64,000 bases of DNA from Psychrobacter sp. 4Bb (GTDB taxonomy: Bacteria > Pseudomonadota > Gammaproteobacteria > Pseudomonadales > Moraxellaceae): the NCBI RefSeq assembly GCF_002836735.1, contig NZ_PJAS01000061.1, positions 62,001 to 126,000 of the forward strand, given 5' to 3'. Made by a program: the position numbers and the translations under genes. Shown here in pieces: positions 55,510 to 64,000 of the stretch; the stretch's first letter is position 1, and every line of letters begins with the position of its first letter. The notes beneath the pieces are model-generated. The model was not told the origin of the DNA and ran no database searches. It saw only the letters and a program-made list of their open reading frames with translations.

Positions 55510-56400
55510 ATGAAATTGATTAAATTGACGGCAATCTCTGCTGCTGTTTTAGCATCAACTGCTGCATTAGCTGCTGAGCCAGTTATCGTTGTTGATAACA
55601 ATGCTGTAGTCGCATATGAAGCTGAGCCAGTTGCTGTTGCTTATCAAGCAGAACCTGCTTCTTATGCATACAATGCTGACGCTGGTGTAGTAAGCAACAC
55701 TACTGGCGCTGTTGTTGGTGGCACTAAAGGTTTCTTTAATAAAGTAGTGAACCCAGCGTCAGTTAGTGCTGAAGTTGGTTCTTTGGGATATGGTGCTAAC
55801 ATTGGTTGGTCACTAAACGAAAAAGTTGAACTGCAAGCTGGTTGGGCAGGTGGCGATGTAGCTGACCTTTTCGGCGGTGATTTTGACGCAAATGACATCA
55901 ATTATGATGTTGATAGTGATTTTAGCAATCCTTACTTAGGTGTGCAATTGCGTCCTACTGGTAACTGGTTTACGATGGGTGCTGGTATCATCGTTCCTGA
56001 CAACGATATTGATGTGCGTGCAAATGCTGAAGGTGAAGGCTACTATAGTATTGATGGCCAAAAATATTATGCTGGCACAGCAGAAGTTGAACAAGCACTT
56101 GCTGATGATTTTGGTGGCCAAAATGTTGGCAATTTAGAAGGTTCTCTAGAACATCGTAATAAACTTGCTCCTTATCTAACGGTAGGTTTCCGTCCTAACA
56201 TTACCAATAACTTTGGTGTATTTGGTGAAGTTGGTGCAGCTTATTTGGGTAAAGTAGATGCAACAGTACGTTACACTGGTGAGGAAGGTAACACTGTCGC
56301 GGCACAGGACGCAGCTCGTAAGGCAGAAGCAGACTTAGAAGATAAAGATTGGTTAGAATGGTTCCCAATTGTTAAAGTTGGTGCAACTTACCGTTTCTAA
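55510..56400 (+). CDS. Predicted outer membrane beta-barrel protein
   Basis: The 296-residue protein begins with a typical signal peptide, MKLIKLTAISAAVLASTAALA. A short alternating segment of AEPVxVxY motifs (AEPVIVV, AEPVAVAY, AEPASYAY) follows, then a beta-rich barrel of alternating polar and hydrophobic strands. It ends VKVGATYRF, with the terminal aromatic residue of outer membrane barrels. A loop (DANDINYDVDSDFS) and a charged insert near the end (AARKAEADLEDKDW) may be surface-exposed. I do not recognise a named family; it is not a close OmpA or classical porin. A longer reading from 55474 is rejected because AGGAG precedes 55510. Strong codon preference suggests high expression. Confidence 0.85.
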   Translation: MKLIKLTAISAAVLASTAALAAEPVIVVDNNAVVAYEAEPVAVAYQAEPASYAYNADAGVVSNTTGAVVGGTKGFFNKVVNPASVSAEVGSLGYGANIGWSLNEKVELQAGWAGGDVADLFGGDFDANDINYDVDSDFSNPYLGVQLRPTGNWFTMGAGIIVPDNDIDVRANAEGEGYYSIDGQKYYAGTAEVEQALADDFGGQNVGNLEGSLEHRNKLAPYLTVGFRPNITNNFGVFGEVGAAYLGKVDATVRYTGEEGNTVAAQDAARKAEADLEDKDWLEWFPIVKVGATYRF

Positions 56401-56440
56401 GCTAATCACAGTTTAAATACTGTCATTAGTAGAAAATAAA

Positions 56441-56468
56441 AAAACGATCCTTTTTAGGGTCGTTTTTT
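56441..56468 (+). terminator. Terminator of the outer membrane protein gene
   Basis: AACGATCC pairs with GGGTCGTT (one G-T) around a TTTTTA loop, followed by seven T. Confidence 0.88.
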
Positions 56469-56534
56469 TATGTCTAAAATAAATTAGTGAAAATATTCTG
56501 AAATCAGGTTTGAACTTTACTGAGAAAACTCTGC

Positions 56535-57350
56535 TCAAAAAATGATGACAGTCTGCTGCGATTGTAACGTGGCAATACGATAAACAGATTGGTAGTCCGC
56601 ATCCTTACTATCACTGAGTATAGAAGCAGAGTTAACCTCTTTTTTATTTTCAATCAAGCTAGGAATAAGGTGAGAGTAATCCATACCTAAGCCTTGAGCT
56701 AACGTATATTGGTTCACTTTGATAAAGCTTTCTTTTATTTGCCATAACAGTTTGGCAGTGCGTTCTCGCTGATCTGTAGATAGCTCCTGTAAAATAGTCA
56801 ACTCACTCTCTGAGTAGAAACGCTTGACTACATGCCACGCAATATTATTGGTCTCTATATCAATACCGGCAGGACGCTGACGACTAATAACAACCGCTAT
56901 TTTACTGTGTAAACGCGTCAAATTTGTCCGATTCGATGCTGTAGTTTGCTTTGAACTACTAACGCCTGTATGGCTAAAGCATACGTAATGCTGACTATTA
57001 ACGAGCCGATAGGGAAAGCTTGACTCATCTAAGGTGTCATCTATTTCTAATTTTTTGAGCAGCTCTTGCAATAGTTGCCTAACGCCTTGCCGCTGCTGCT
57101 GACGCTGTTTACGTGCTAGAGCAGGTACTAAGTGTCTAGGTGCTGCTGTCGCCACCTGATAGTACCAATTTAGGCTATTGAACTTAGTGATGTCTTTACA
57201 CGACGTATTGCATGATGATAACCATAATGACTTTTTCCACAAGCTTCCAGTGACTGAATGACTTACTGACTCACTCACTTGAGCAGTCACACACCATGTC
57301 GTGGTGTCGAGTTGAGTGTACTGTATTTGGGTAAGGTTAGAATTCGGCAT
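56535..57350 (-). CDS. 4'-Phosphopantetheinyl transferase, Sfp type
   Basis: This enzyme loads CoA-derived phosphopantetheine onto acyl or peptidyl carrier proteins. The conserved motifs are VCFSHTGVSSSK (the FSxS-type first motif), AGIDIET (magnesium-binding GIDIE) and LLWQIKESFIKV (WxxKEAxxK with Ser for Ala). The chain of 271 residues is similar to Sfp/EntD-like forms but with a long, weakly conserved N-terminal half. The carrier-protein target is not visible in the window; fatty acid synthesis or a siderophore is possible. The start has no clear ribosome site. It stands alone, with a separate terminator of pal beyond it. Confidence 0.88.
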   Translation of the reverse strand: MPNSNLTQIQYTQLDTTTWCVTAQVSESVSHSVTGSLWKKSLWLSSCNTSCKDITKFNSLNWYYQVATAAPRHLVPALARKQRQQQRQGVRQLLQELLKKLEIDDTLDESSFPYRLVNSQHYVCFSHTGVSSSKQTTASNRTNLTRLHSKIAVVISRQRPAGIDIETNNIAWHVVKRFYSESELTILQELSTDQRERTAKLLWQIKESFIKVNQYTLAQGLGMDYSHLIPSLIENKKEVNSASILSDSKDADYQSVYRIATLQSQQTVIIF

Positions 57351-57477
57351 ATATTAATAGTCATCAAAAACGATTATCATAGAATTGAGTAAGTCTGAAC
57401 GCTATGTATTTGATACATAGATAGTCATACAAAAGCTATATTTAAATAGTTTATATCTAATTAACCTACTAAAAATC

Positions 57478-57514
57478 CAAAAAGCCCAGCAATATACTCT
57501 TGCTGGGCTTTTAT
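57478..57514 (-). terminator. Terminator of pal
   Basis: AAAAGCCCAGCAA pairs with TTGCTGGGCTTTT around a 7-base loop; both sides are rich in A or T. Confidence 0.9.
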
Positions 57515-57552
57515 TAAACTATCGAACGCTATAAATAACGCTAAATCACAAT

Positions 57553-58071
57553 TTAGTAAGACAGCTCAGCACGACGGTTTTGTGCATACGCGTCTTCAGT
57601 GTTGCCAGCTGCTGCAGGGCGCTCTTCGCCATAGCTAATGACACGGATGTTGTTTGCAGTGACACCTTGAGCAGCTAGGTAGTTACGGGCAGCTTGTGCG
57701 CGTCGCTCACCTAGTGCCATGTTGTATTCACGGCTACCGCGCTCATCAGTGTGACCTGCGATAACGACAGTCGCTGCTGGGTTTGAATTTAACAGGCTTA
57801 CGTGTTGGTTAAGGACGCTCGCTGATTGAGCAGTAATTTCGCTGCTATCAAAGGCAAAGTAGACCACTGCTTGAATATTCTCAGCGCCAGTGATGACAGC
57901 GTTTGAGTTATCAACGATAACAGCACCGTTATAGCCCACTTGTCCACCTGGAATACCTAGCGGGGCAACGACAACTTCTGAGGTAGAACGCTTGGTAGCA
58001 CAACCAGTGGTTAATGCAACGGCACTTGATAATAAAGCAAGAACAGCGATCTTAGAAAAACTGATTGACAT
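57553..58071 (-). CDS. pal: Peptidoglycan-associated lipoprotein (OmpA-like)
   Basis: Outer membrane lipoprotein that binds peptidoglycan and, with the Tol proteins, pulls the outer membrane inward at division. The signal ends in lipobox LTTGC (C24). A short linker (GIPGGQVGYNGAV) leads to the OmpA-like domain: VVYFAFDSSEITAQS, VVIAGHTDERGSREYNMALGERRAQAARNYLAAQGV and ISYGEERPAAAGNTEDAYAQNRRAELSY. The peptidoglycan-binding TDERG and NRR residues are kept. No tol genes are adjacent, unlike the common tol-pal cluster, so this may be an additional OmpA-family lipoprotein. TAGGAG lies before the start. Confidence 0.9.
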   Translation of the reverse strand: MSISFSKIAVLALLSSAVALTTGCATKRSTSEVVVAPLGIPGGQVGYNGAVIVDNSNAVITGAENIQAVVYFAFDSSEITAQSASVLNQHVSLLNSNPAATVVIAGHTDERGSREYNMALGERRAQAARNYLAAQGVTANNIRVISYGEERPAAAGNTEDAYAQNRRAELSY

Positions 58072-58212
58072 GACGAGCTCCTAAAATTTTAATTAAATTT
58101 GTTTTTTTAAACTGCTTCCGATAAAACTTAGGCAATCTCTATCTATAATATACTAAATGTTAATTTATGTAAGTATTTTTACTGTAAATTACGATAGATA
58201 AAATTGAGTATA

Positions 58213-58821
58213 TTACCAGCGGTGCTTGCCCCAGTTTTCAGGGTTAGCCCAGTAATCAGCATTGAGCCAATTCGGCAGTTGTTTGTAGTCATATAGATTA
58301 AATTGCCAAAGCGTCGCAGTAACGGTTGATGAGGTAATAGATTGAATGTCATCAATATTTAGAGATGGCTCATTCAATATATCAAATGGCGTAAAGCCAT
58401 AAGGTTTTAGGTCTATCGAGCTGTCCAATGCAATAAGCAAGTGCGCGGCATACAGGTCACGGTAGCGCATGAGTAGCGGTACATAATGCTGAGTTAGCTC
58501 TTCTGACAAGGTGGGCAGCCAAAAGCAAGCAAGCTCATAACGATCAGGTACATGTTGTTTAGCAAGATCTGATAACGTTGATAAATGGCGTGCGTTCAGC
58601 TTCGCTTCAGTGTTCTCATTAATAGATGTAGTATCGTCAAGTTGTGCTTGTAGTGCTAATAAGTCGGCATGGTTATGTGCTACCCACAATGCTTCACTAT
58701 TATCTTTGTTATGCTCAGGTGACAGTTCTGTCTGAGTCGTTAATGAGGGTAGTAGTGCATCAACATACTCTATAAGCAAAGGTAGGGTAATGTCTGCGCG
58801 TTTCACCGTATTTTTTGTCAT
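58213..58821 (-). CDS. Conserved hypothetical protein, DUF6231-like
   Basis: A 202-residue soluble protein without signal or membrane segment. The C-terminal third (LYDYKQLPNWLNADYWANPENWGKHRW) and the middle (YELACFWLPTLSEE, LLMRYRDLYAAHLLIALD) resemble a gammaproteobacterial family of unknown function that I recall as DUF6231. The middle part could be a Rossmann-like strand-helix pattern. No catalytic motif is evident. The ending KHRW is like that family. It lies beside pal and convergent to nothing, and its role is unknown. Confidence 0.7.
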   Translation of the reverse strand: MTKNTVKRADITLPLLIEYVDALLPSLTTQTELSPEHNKDNSEALWVAHNHADLLALQAQLDDTTSINENTEAKLNARHLSTLSDLAKQHVPDRYELACFWLPTLSEELTQHYVPLLMRYRDLYAAHLLIALDSSIDLKPYGFTPFDILNEPSLNIDDIQSITSSTVTATLWQFNLYDYKQLPNWLNADYWANPENWGKHRW

Positions 58822-59198
58822 ATAATAGGCCGTTAGTTAGATGATTGGTCATCAGTATGACTATTAAATCATTTTCAACGACATTATCCAATTGATAACG
58901 TATGTTTCATATTTAAATCATCTTGAACCGACGATATCTTACTTTACATACTTGAAATTTGGCGATTTAGGTCAATCTAGCTATAAGCTTAACGAGAAAA
59001 TCAATTTAGTAATAAAGTTAGCTTAATCATTGCAAAGCTTTGTCTATGTGCTTAGTTTACTAAGTGCTTAGCTGGTGTAGTTAGCCTGAAGGCAAAGTCT
59101 TTATTTGCACTAGAGCCTTCTGCAAATAGCGAAATGATATTACTCATTCCCAGTAAAAATAACTTATAACCAAATCACTGATAATAATAGGACACCAT
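58822..59198. other. Divergent region upstream of pepN
   Basis: There is no gene in 377 bp. A perfect palindrome CTTAGTTTACTAAG (CTTAGT, TT, ACTAAG) at 59051-59064, followed by another partial CTTAG, could be a regulator site. AATAGGACACC precedes the pepN ATG. Confidence 0.45.
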
Positions 59199-61841
59199 AT
59201 GTCTACTGCTGAAACTGATGCACAAATCATTAATCCTGAAATGCCAGATGTGCCGCCACATGCGCCAAGTAAGATTAACTTAAAAGACTATACCAAACCA
59301 AGTTTTGATGTCGATACGGTACATTTAGATATTAAGCTGTTTGAAGACTATGCGCAGGTAGACAGTACGCTTGAGATGGTACGCCAAACGGCAGGGGATA
59401 TTGTCTTATTTGGTGAGTCATTAGAGCTGCTAACGATTACGATGAATGGTAAGGCACTGAGCACTGAGGATTATCAGCAGGAAGCGGGTAAGCTGACGAT
59501 TCATAATGCTCCTGAGCGAGCTACTTTAGATATTCAAGTGCGTATCTGCCCACAGACCAATACGGCGCTTGAAGGCTTATATATGGCCGGTAGCGGTGAC
59601 GACACGATGTTTGTGACTCAGTGCGAGCCAGAAGGTTTCCGTAAGATTACTTTTTATCCTGATCGCCCTGATGTGCTAGCGATATTTACCACGCGACTTG
59701 AAGCAGATAAGCGCTATCCGACGTTATTGGCCAATGGTAACTTAGTCGAAGCAGGCGAAGTGGCCGATGCACCAGACCGTCATTATGCCATCTGGCACGA
59801 TCCAACCAATAAGCCAAGCTATCTATTTGCCTGTGTGGTAGCTGGTTTAGATGTATTGACAGATTCTTATACGACCAGCGAAGGTCGAGAAGTGTTGCTT
59901 GAGTTGTACGCCAAGTCTGCTGATATCGATAAATGCGATGTCGGTATGCAAGCCCTAAAAGATGCCATGGAGTGGGATGAGGTCAATTACGGTCGAGCCT
60001 ACGATCTAGATCGCTATATGATTGTGGCGGTCAGCCAATTTAATATGGGTGCAATGGAAAATAAGGGTTTGAATATTTTTAACACCGCTTGTGTGTTATC
60101 TAGCCCTGAAACAACCACCGATGCACGCAGTTTTAGCGTAAAAGCCATTATTGCTCATGAGTATTTTCATAACTGGACAGGTAACCGTATTACTTGCCGT
60201 GATTGGTTTCAGCTGTGCTTGAAAGAAGGCTTTACCGTTTACCGCGATCAGTCATTTTCAGCAGATCAACAGTCAAGTGCGGTGCAGCGTATTGATGACG
60301 TAGCGACTTTGCGCGCGCATCAGTTTAGCGAAGATGCAGGCCCATTAGCGCATCCAGTACGTCCTGAGAGCTTCGTTGAGATTAATAATTTTTATACAAC
60401 GACTGTCTATGAGAAAGGCGCTGAAATTGTACGCATGATTGCCAATACGTTAGGGCCAGATGATTTCCGAAAAGGAACAGATGAGTACTTCCGTCGCTAT
60501 GATGGACAAGCGGTAACGGTTGAGGACTTTTTATCAGCACTTAGTATCACTGATGACAAAATCGAGAATTTCATTGATTGGTATCGTCAACCTGGTACGC
60601 CAGTGGTATCAGGTTCTCAAACCTATGATAGCGCAGCACAGACGCTGATCATCACTTTGAATCAGCAAACACGCCATGTTAAAGGCTTTGATGCACCAAA
60701 ACCATTGCCGATACCTGTAGCAACGGCATTGTTTGATAAAGACTCAGGCGCTATCGTCGCTGAGCGTATGTTATTGCTTGACGAGGCGACGCAAACCTTT
60801 GTCTTTGAAAATGTTGCGAGCGAGCCTGTTGTGTCATTACTGCGCGATTTTAGTGCGCCAGTACAGCTTAACTATGACTACCAAGATGCAGACTTAGCAT
60901 TTTTGCTTAAGCATGAAACCAATGGGTTTAACCGCTGGCAAGTAACTCAAATGCTGGTAAATCGTATTTTGCTGCAAGGACAAGGTGCGAAGAGCAGCCC
61001 TGATGTATACTTAGAAGCGTTGGCGCAGACGCTGCCTGTCTTAGCGACTGACGATGCGATGCTGGCCGCAAGATTACTTGATATTCCATCAGCGCAAGAG
61101 TTGGCTTCTGCTATTTCTAAAGACTACGATCCAGTGTTGGTTAAAGAGCAGCGTGATGGGCTATACAAGCAAGTGGCTGATAAGTTAAAAGGCCAATGGG
61201 CTGAGCTGTACAATAATCTGCCAATGCAGTCTTATGAGGATAGCGCTGAAGCTCGAGGCATTCGTGCGCTGCGTAATGTTGTACTCGATATGGCATTGAC
61301 GGCGAATGTAGATGATGCAGCAGACTGGGCACAGCAGCAGTATGACAATGCGAGCTGTATGACTGAGCGCTTTGGTGCATTGAAGGCCATGGTCAATCAT
61401 CAGCTGGTAGATGCAGATAAGTACTTAGCAGACTTCTATGATCGTTTCCAAGCAAATGATCTGGTTATCGATTTGTGGTTCAGTGTACAAGCTGCCGCTG
61501 ACGATGTGACGCCTGATATGGTTAAGTCGCTACTGACGCATACGGACTTTGATTGGAATACCCCTAACCGTGTCCGTTCAGTTATCAGTGCTTTTAGCTC
61601 ACAACCGACGGTACTCTGGACGGCAGAAGGTCTAGAGATGTATACAGGCGTGATTCAAAAATTAGATGATGCCAATCCTGTGTTAGCCTCACGCTTACTG
61701 CAAGTACTCGCCCGCTGGAATACGTTGGCTGAGCCTCGTCGTCAAATGGCGCACGAGCAGCTGATAGATTTACAAAAGAATGTCTCATCTAAGCATGTGC
61801 TCGAAAGCTTAGAGAGTGTGTTAGGTGCTGCAAATAGTTAA
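59199..61841 (+). CDS. pepN: Aminopeptidase N (M1 family zinc peptidase)
   Basis: Cytoplasmic exopeptidase that removes N-terminal residues from peptides. FNMGAMENKGLNIFN holds the exopeptidase GAMEN motif. IIAHEYFHNWTGNRITCRDWFQLCLKEGFTVYRD near residue 318 holds zinc ligands HEYFH and the downstream Glu. ETTVYEKGAEIVRM-like FYTTTVYEKGAEIVRMIAN contains the conserved Tyr. FRKGTDEYFRRYDGQAVTVEDF and a large alpha-helical C-terminal domain complete the E. coli-type layout; 880 residues against 870 in E. coli. A strong terminator follows. Confidence 0.97.
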   Translation: MSTAETDAQIINPEMPDVPPHAPSKINLKDYTKPSFDVDTVHLDIKLFEDYAQVDSTLEMVRQTAGDIVLFGESLELLTITMNGKALSTEDYQQEAGKLTIHNAPERATLDIQVRICPQTNTALEGLYMAGSGDDTMFVTQCEPEGFRKITFYPDRPDVLAIFTTRLEADKRYPTLLANGNLVEAGEVADAPDRHYAIWHDPTNKPSYLFACVVAGLDVLTDSYTTSEGREVLLELYAKSADIDKCDVGMQALKDAMEWDEVNYGRAYDLDRYMIVAVSQFNMGAMENKGLNIFNTACVLSSPETTTDARSFSVKAIIAHEYFHNWTGNRITCRDWFQLCLKEGFTVYRDQSFSADQQSSAVQRIDDVATLRAHQFSEDAGPLAHPVRPESFVEINNFYTTTVYEKGAEIVRMIANTLGPDDFRKGTDEYFRRYDGQAVTVEDFLSALSITDDKIENFIDWYRQPGTPVVSGSQTYDSAAQTLIITLNQQTRHVKGFDAPKPLPIPVATALFDKDSGAIVAERMLLLDEATQTFVFENVASEPVVSLLRDFSAPVQLNYDYQDADLAFLLKHETNGFNRWQVTQMLVNRILLQGQGAKSSPDVYLEALAQTLPVLATDDAMLAARLLDIPSAQELASAISKDYDPVLVKEQRDGLYKQVADKLKGQWAELYNNLPMQSYEDSAEARGIRALRNVVLDMALTANVDDAADWAQQQYDNASCMTERFGALKAMVNHQLVDADKYLADFYDRFQANDLVIDLWFSVQAAADDVTPDMVKSLLTHTDFDWNTPNRVRSVISAFSSQPTVLWTAEGLEMYTGVIQKLDDANPVLASRLLQVLARWNTLAEPRRQMAHEQLIDLQKNVSSKHVLESLESVLGAANS

Positions 61842-61945
61842 TTGAAAACTTGGTTAGCTTTGACCAATTAATGAAACATGTATCGTTGTTGGTCATTGCT
61901 AACCAAGTTTGAGAATACAGTATTTCTTATAAAACGTTCATAAAT

Positions 61946-61984
61946 AAAAAGCCCTTTTCGCATCAGTGCGAAAAGGGCTTTTTA
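61946..61984. terminator. Strong bidirectional terminator after pepN
   Basis: A 17-bp stem (AAAAAGCCCTTTTCGCA with its complement) has a TCAG loop; the T tract is part of the stem. It lies between convergent pepN and the DAHP synthase gene. Confidence 0.92.
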
Positions 61985-62006
61985 TTGTTTGCTCGACGAT
62001 AAATTA

Positions 62007-62047
62007 TCGCTAATAGCTAATAGCTAATAGCTATTAGCTATTAGCGA
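62007..62047. repeat. 41-bp palindrome of TAATAGC heptads at the DAHP synthase stop
   Basis: Arms TCGCTAATAGCTAATAG (62007-62023) and its exact complement (62031-62047) flank 7 bases. The arms are built of repeated TAATAGC heptamers. The right arm includes the last two codons and the stop of the gene. Confidence 0.88.
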
Positions 62048-63123
62048 TTTGGAAGCACATCTTTCACCATATCACGTAAGTCACGTAATGCTGTGACAGT
62101 GCTCTCCCAATCTAGGCAACCATCGGTGATAGATTTGCCGTACTCAAGCTGACTTAAATCAGCAGTCAATTTTTGATTGCCGCCTTTCAAGTGACTCTCA
62201 ATCATCATACCGATAATTGATTTATTGCCGTTTTGGATTTGTTCGGCGACGTTTTTGATAACCATCGGTTGTAGGTAAGGGTCTTTACCTGAGTTAGCAT
62301 GGCTAGAGTCAATCATAATCTTGCTATTGGTTTTGCCTTTTGCCAGCTCATTTTCAACTTGAGCTACCGCAGTTTCATCATAGTTAGGTTTACCGTTACC
62401 ACCACGAAGTACCACGTGCGCGTAAGGATTACCTTTAGATTTGATGATAGAGACTTTACCATCTGACGATAGACCTAAGAAACTATGACCTTCTTTAACC
62501 GCTTGCATGGCATTTACAGCTACCGTCATACCGCCATCAGTACCATTTTTGAAGCCAACTGGGCATGATAAGCCAGAGCTCATTTCGCGATGCGTTTGGC
62601 TTTCAGTGGTACGTGCACCAATGGCTGACCAGCTGATTAGATCCTGAATGTACTGCGGTGTATTTGGATCAAGTGCTTCGGTCGCGCAAGGTAGACCTTT
62701 TTCATTCAAGTCAAGTAGCAATTTACGAGCCGTGCGCAAGCCTTTTTCTATATCAAAGCTGTCATTCATGTCAGGGTCGTTGATCATGCCTTTCCAGCCA
62801 ACCGTCGTACGAGGTTTTTCGAAATAAACACGCATGACCACAAATACACTGTCTTCGATTTCCTTTGCCAATACGGCTAAACGATCGGCATATTCGTGAG
62901 CGGCTTTGATATCGTGAATAGAGCAAGGGCCAATGACCACAAACAAACGCTTGTCTTTACCATCCAATATATCTTGAATAGTATTACGACCTTTTAGTAC
63001 GGTATTATACGCGTCGTCTGACAGAGGCAGCTCGGCTTTTAGCTCGGCGGGGGTAATCAAAGGAATAAATTTTTCAATATTCACGTCGTCAATATCTGCA
63101 TTATGGGTAACTGATGTTGTCAT
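62041..63123 (-). CDS. aroG: 3-Deoxy-7-phosphoheptulonate (DAHP) synthase, class I
   Basis: The first enzyme of the shikimate pathway joins phosphoenolpyruvate and erythrose 4-phosphate. The AroFGH-type blocks are visible: LFVVIGPCSIHDIKAAHEYADRL, VMRVYFEKPRTTVGWKGMINDPDM, ARKLLLDLNEKGLPCATEALDPNTPQY, SWSAIGARTTESQTHREMSSGLSCPVGFKNGTDGG, HVVLRGGNGKPNY, IMIDSSHANSGKDP and GMMIESHLKGGNQ. The metal and substrate residues C, H, E and D sit in these blocks. The length of 360 is usual. Which aromatic amino acid inhibits it cannot be read from the sequence, so the symbol AroG is by likeness only. Its stop lies inside a long palindrome. Confidence 0.95.
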   Translation of the reverse strand: MTTSVTHNADIDDVNIEKFIPLITPAELKAELPLSDDAYNTVLKGRNTIQDILDGKDKRLFVVIGPCSIHDIKAAHEYADRLAVLAKEIEDSVFVVMRVYFEKPRTTVGWKGMINDPDMNDSFDIEKGLRTARKLLLDLNEKGLPCATEALDPNTPQYIQDLISWSAIGARTTESQTHREMSSGLSCPVGFKNGTDGGMTVAVNAMQAVKEGHSFLGLSSDGKVSIIKSKGNPYAHVVLRGGNGKPNYDETAVAQVENELAKGKTNSKIMIDSSHANSGKDPYLQPMVIKNVAEQIQNGNKSIIGMMIESHLKGGNQKLTADLSQLEYGKSITDGCLDWESTVTALRDLRDMVKDVLPNR

Positions 63124-63552
63124 GGTTATATATCGTCTAGCTGATTTATAGGAACATTCATTATGCGGACAAAAGTGTTGGTTGACAAGGGTAGTCGAGC
63201 AGTTAATTGACTGATAACTGGAATGAGAAAACTAAAACTTAGTTATACTTATAGAGACTTAGCATGATATTTGACGTTCTAAATGCACGTTTAGCATTTG
63301 GTTTTTCTATCTATTAATAAGAGTTGGTTGAGTTTTTGATGCATAACGCTCAGATTTTATGCGTGAATTTCGCTATTTGTATCATCGTCAAGTATGATAG
63401 CAACATTAGCGATGGATGGCCCAAACTGTGGCATTAAAACAGTACGGATGAGTGTGCACATTATCCGTGAGGTCGTATCGCTGATTTATTACGTTATATT
63501 TTATAATAACGGTTTATTTTATTTTGTGTATTTCTAATATCGAGAGCTTGTC
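63124..63552. other. Divergent region between the DAHP synthase gene and lpxB
   Basis: No gene is visible in 429 bp, which should contain both promoters. TTGACA at 63182-63187 on the forward strand could be a -35 box, but I see no good -10 at the right distance. No attenuator-like leader peptide with repeated aromatic codons was found. Confidence 0.45.
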
Positions 63553-64000
63553 ATGACAGATTCTGCTACGTCTCATCACCATACTGACCTCATTCATCAA
63601 GCCGAGACGGATTCTCAAGTAGCAAATATAAATGCTACGCCGCTAGTGATAGGCATCGTCGCAGGTGAGGTATCTGGTGACAGTTTGGGTGCAGATTTTA
63701 TGCGGCAAATGAATAATCTACGTGATGATATTGTCTGGGTAGGCGTAGGCGGTACGAAAATGCAGGCGCAAGGGCTACAGAGTATTTTCCCATTAGAGCG
63801 CTTGGCAGTAATGGGTCTGGTTGAAGTCATGTCGCAGCTACCCGATTTGCTCAAAGCGCGCCGTGAGCTACTGAGCGCATTTAAGGCTGCCAATATTGAT
63901 TGGTTCGTCGGTATTGATGCGCCTGATTTTAATTTGCGAGTATCCAAAAAACTAAAGCCCCAAGGCGTATTCTGTGTGCAGTACGTCAGTCCTTCTATCT
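63553..64000 (+). CDS. lpxB: Lipid-A-disaccharide synthase, 5' part (runs off the window)
   Basis: The first 149 codons of LpxB, which joins UDP-diacylglucosamine and lipid X to give the lipid A disaccharide precursor at the inner membrane. After a variable 30-residue lead (MTDSATSHHHTDLIHQAE) come VIGIVAGEVSGDSLGADFMRQM, WVGVGGTKMQAQGLQSIFPLERLAVMGLVEVMSQLP, LLKARRELLSAF and DWFVGIDAPDFNLRVSKKLK, which are all family signatures. GAGAGC lies before the ATG. The gene continues past 64000. Confidence 0.95.
   Translation, partial: MTDSATSHHHTDLIHQAETDSQVANINATPLVIGIVAGEVSGDSLGADFMRQMNNLRDDIVWVGVGGTKMQAQGLQSIFPLERLAVMGLVEVMSQLPDLLKARRELLSAFKAANIDWFVGIDAPDFNLRVSKKLKPQGVFCVQYVSPSI

Noticed and set aside
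63615..63947. Reverse-strand 110-residue frame at the right edge
   Set aside because: It lies opposite the conserved lpxB N-terminus and is a shadow frame.

Overview
The window looks like about 64 kb of chromosome from a gammaproteobacterium of the family Moraxellaceae, most probably Psychrobacter. This is an inference from protein character (AT-leaning codon use, guaB/glmM/pdxH/pepN/lpxB of gammaproteobacterial type, a long-tailed acyl-CoA desaturase, a cold-adapted-type polyester hydrolase) and not from a database search. Most of the window is ordinary housekeeping and catabolic sequence. The accessory part is at the left edge, with scattered small repeats elsewhere.

Layout. 1-190: 3' end of an aldehyde dehydrogenase gene (gabD type). 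190-4091: remnant of an integrated element next to a CAT-anticodon tRNA gene. It holds a tyrosine integrase, the 5' part of a Cap4/DUF4297-like nuclease gene that starts on top of the integrase stop codon, an IS256-family insertion that cuts the nuclease gene and itself carries a 68-bp disrupting insert, and a decayed IS3-type orfA remnant. 4187-12402: pteridine reductase, CCA-adding enzyme, malic enzyme, SelO and a fatty acid desaturase. 12649-23300: glycerophosphodiesterase, a lipoprotein, a corrinoid adenosyltransferase, cysS, an MscS channel, guaB, glmM and pdxH. 23443-26479: an EmrAB-type drug efflux pair. 26852-33875: an electrophile and aldehyde defence cluster (GST, DJ-1/PfpI protein, CurA-like reductase, YqhD-like dehydrogenase, TetR regulator, aldehyde dehydrogenase) with two identical candidate operators. 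34452-38600: cryptochrome DASH, a DUF3429 membrane protein, and an nnrS-nsrR nitric oxide pair with a visible NsrR-type operator and a MITE in front of nsrR. 38726-41657: two tandem metallo-beta-lactamase-like paralogues without the usual metal motif, and a secreted hydrolase closely resembling PET hydrolases. 43576-54916: acyl-CoA ligases and a full isobutyryl-CoA to propionyl-CoA (valine) pathway with an IclR regulator. 55510-64000: an outer membrane protein, a phosphopantetheinyl transferase, pal, pepN, a DAHP synthase gene and the start of lpxB.

How the genes work together. The valine block acd-ech-hibch-mmsB-mmsA forms one pathway whose product, propionyl-CoA, is also made by the neighbouring propionate-CoA ligase. 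The detoxification block brings reductive, oxidative and thiol-based removal of reactive carbonyls together around one TetR regulator. The nnrS-nsrR pair is a nitric oxide stress module. Two copies of one short dispersed repeat with imperfect terminal inverted repeats (near 6.4 kb and 40.4 kb) and a separate 169-bp MITE show active small-element traffic. I found no CRISPR array, rRNA or clear riboswitch. No complete, clearly new multi-gene system is visible. The best candidates for unusual biology are the integrase-linked nuclease remnant, the PET-hydrolase-like enzyme, the metal-motif-less paralogue pair and the expanded repeat element.
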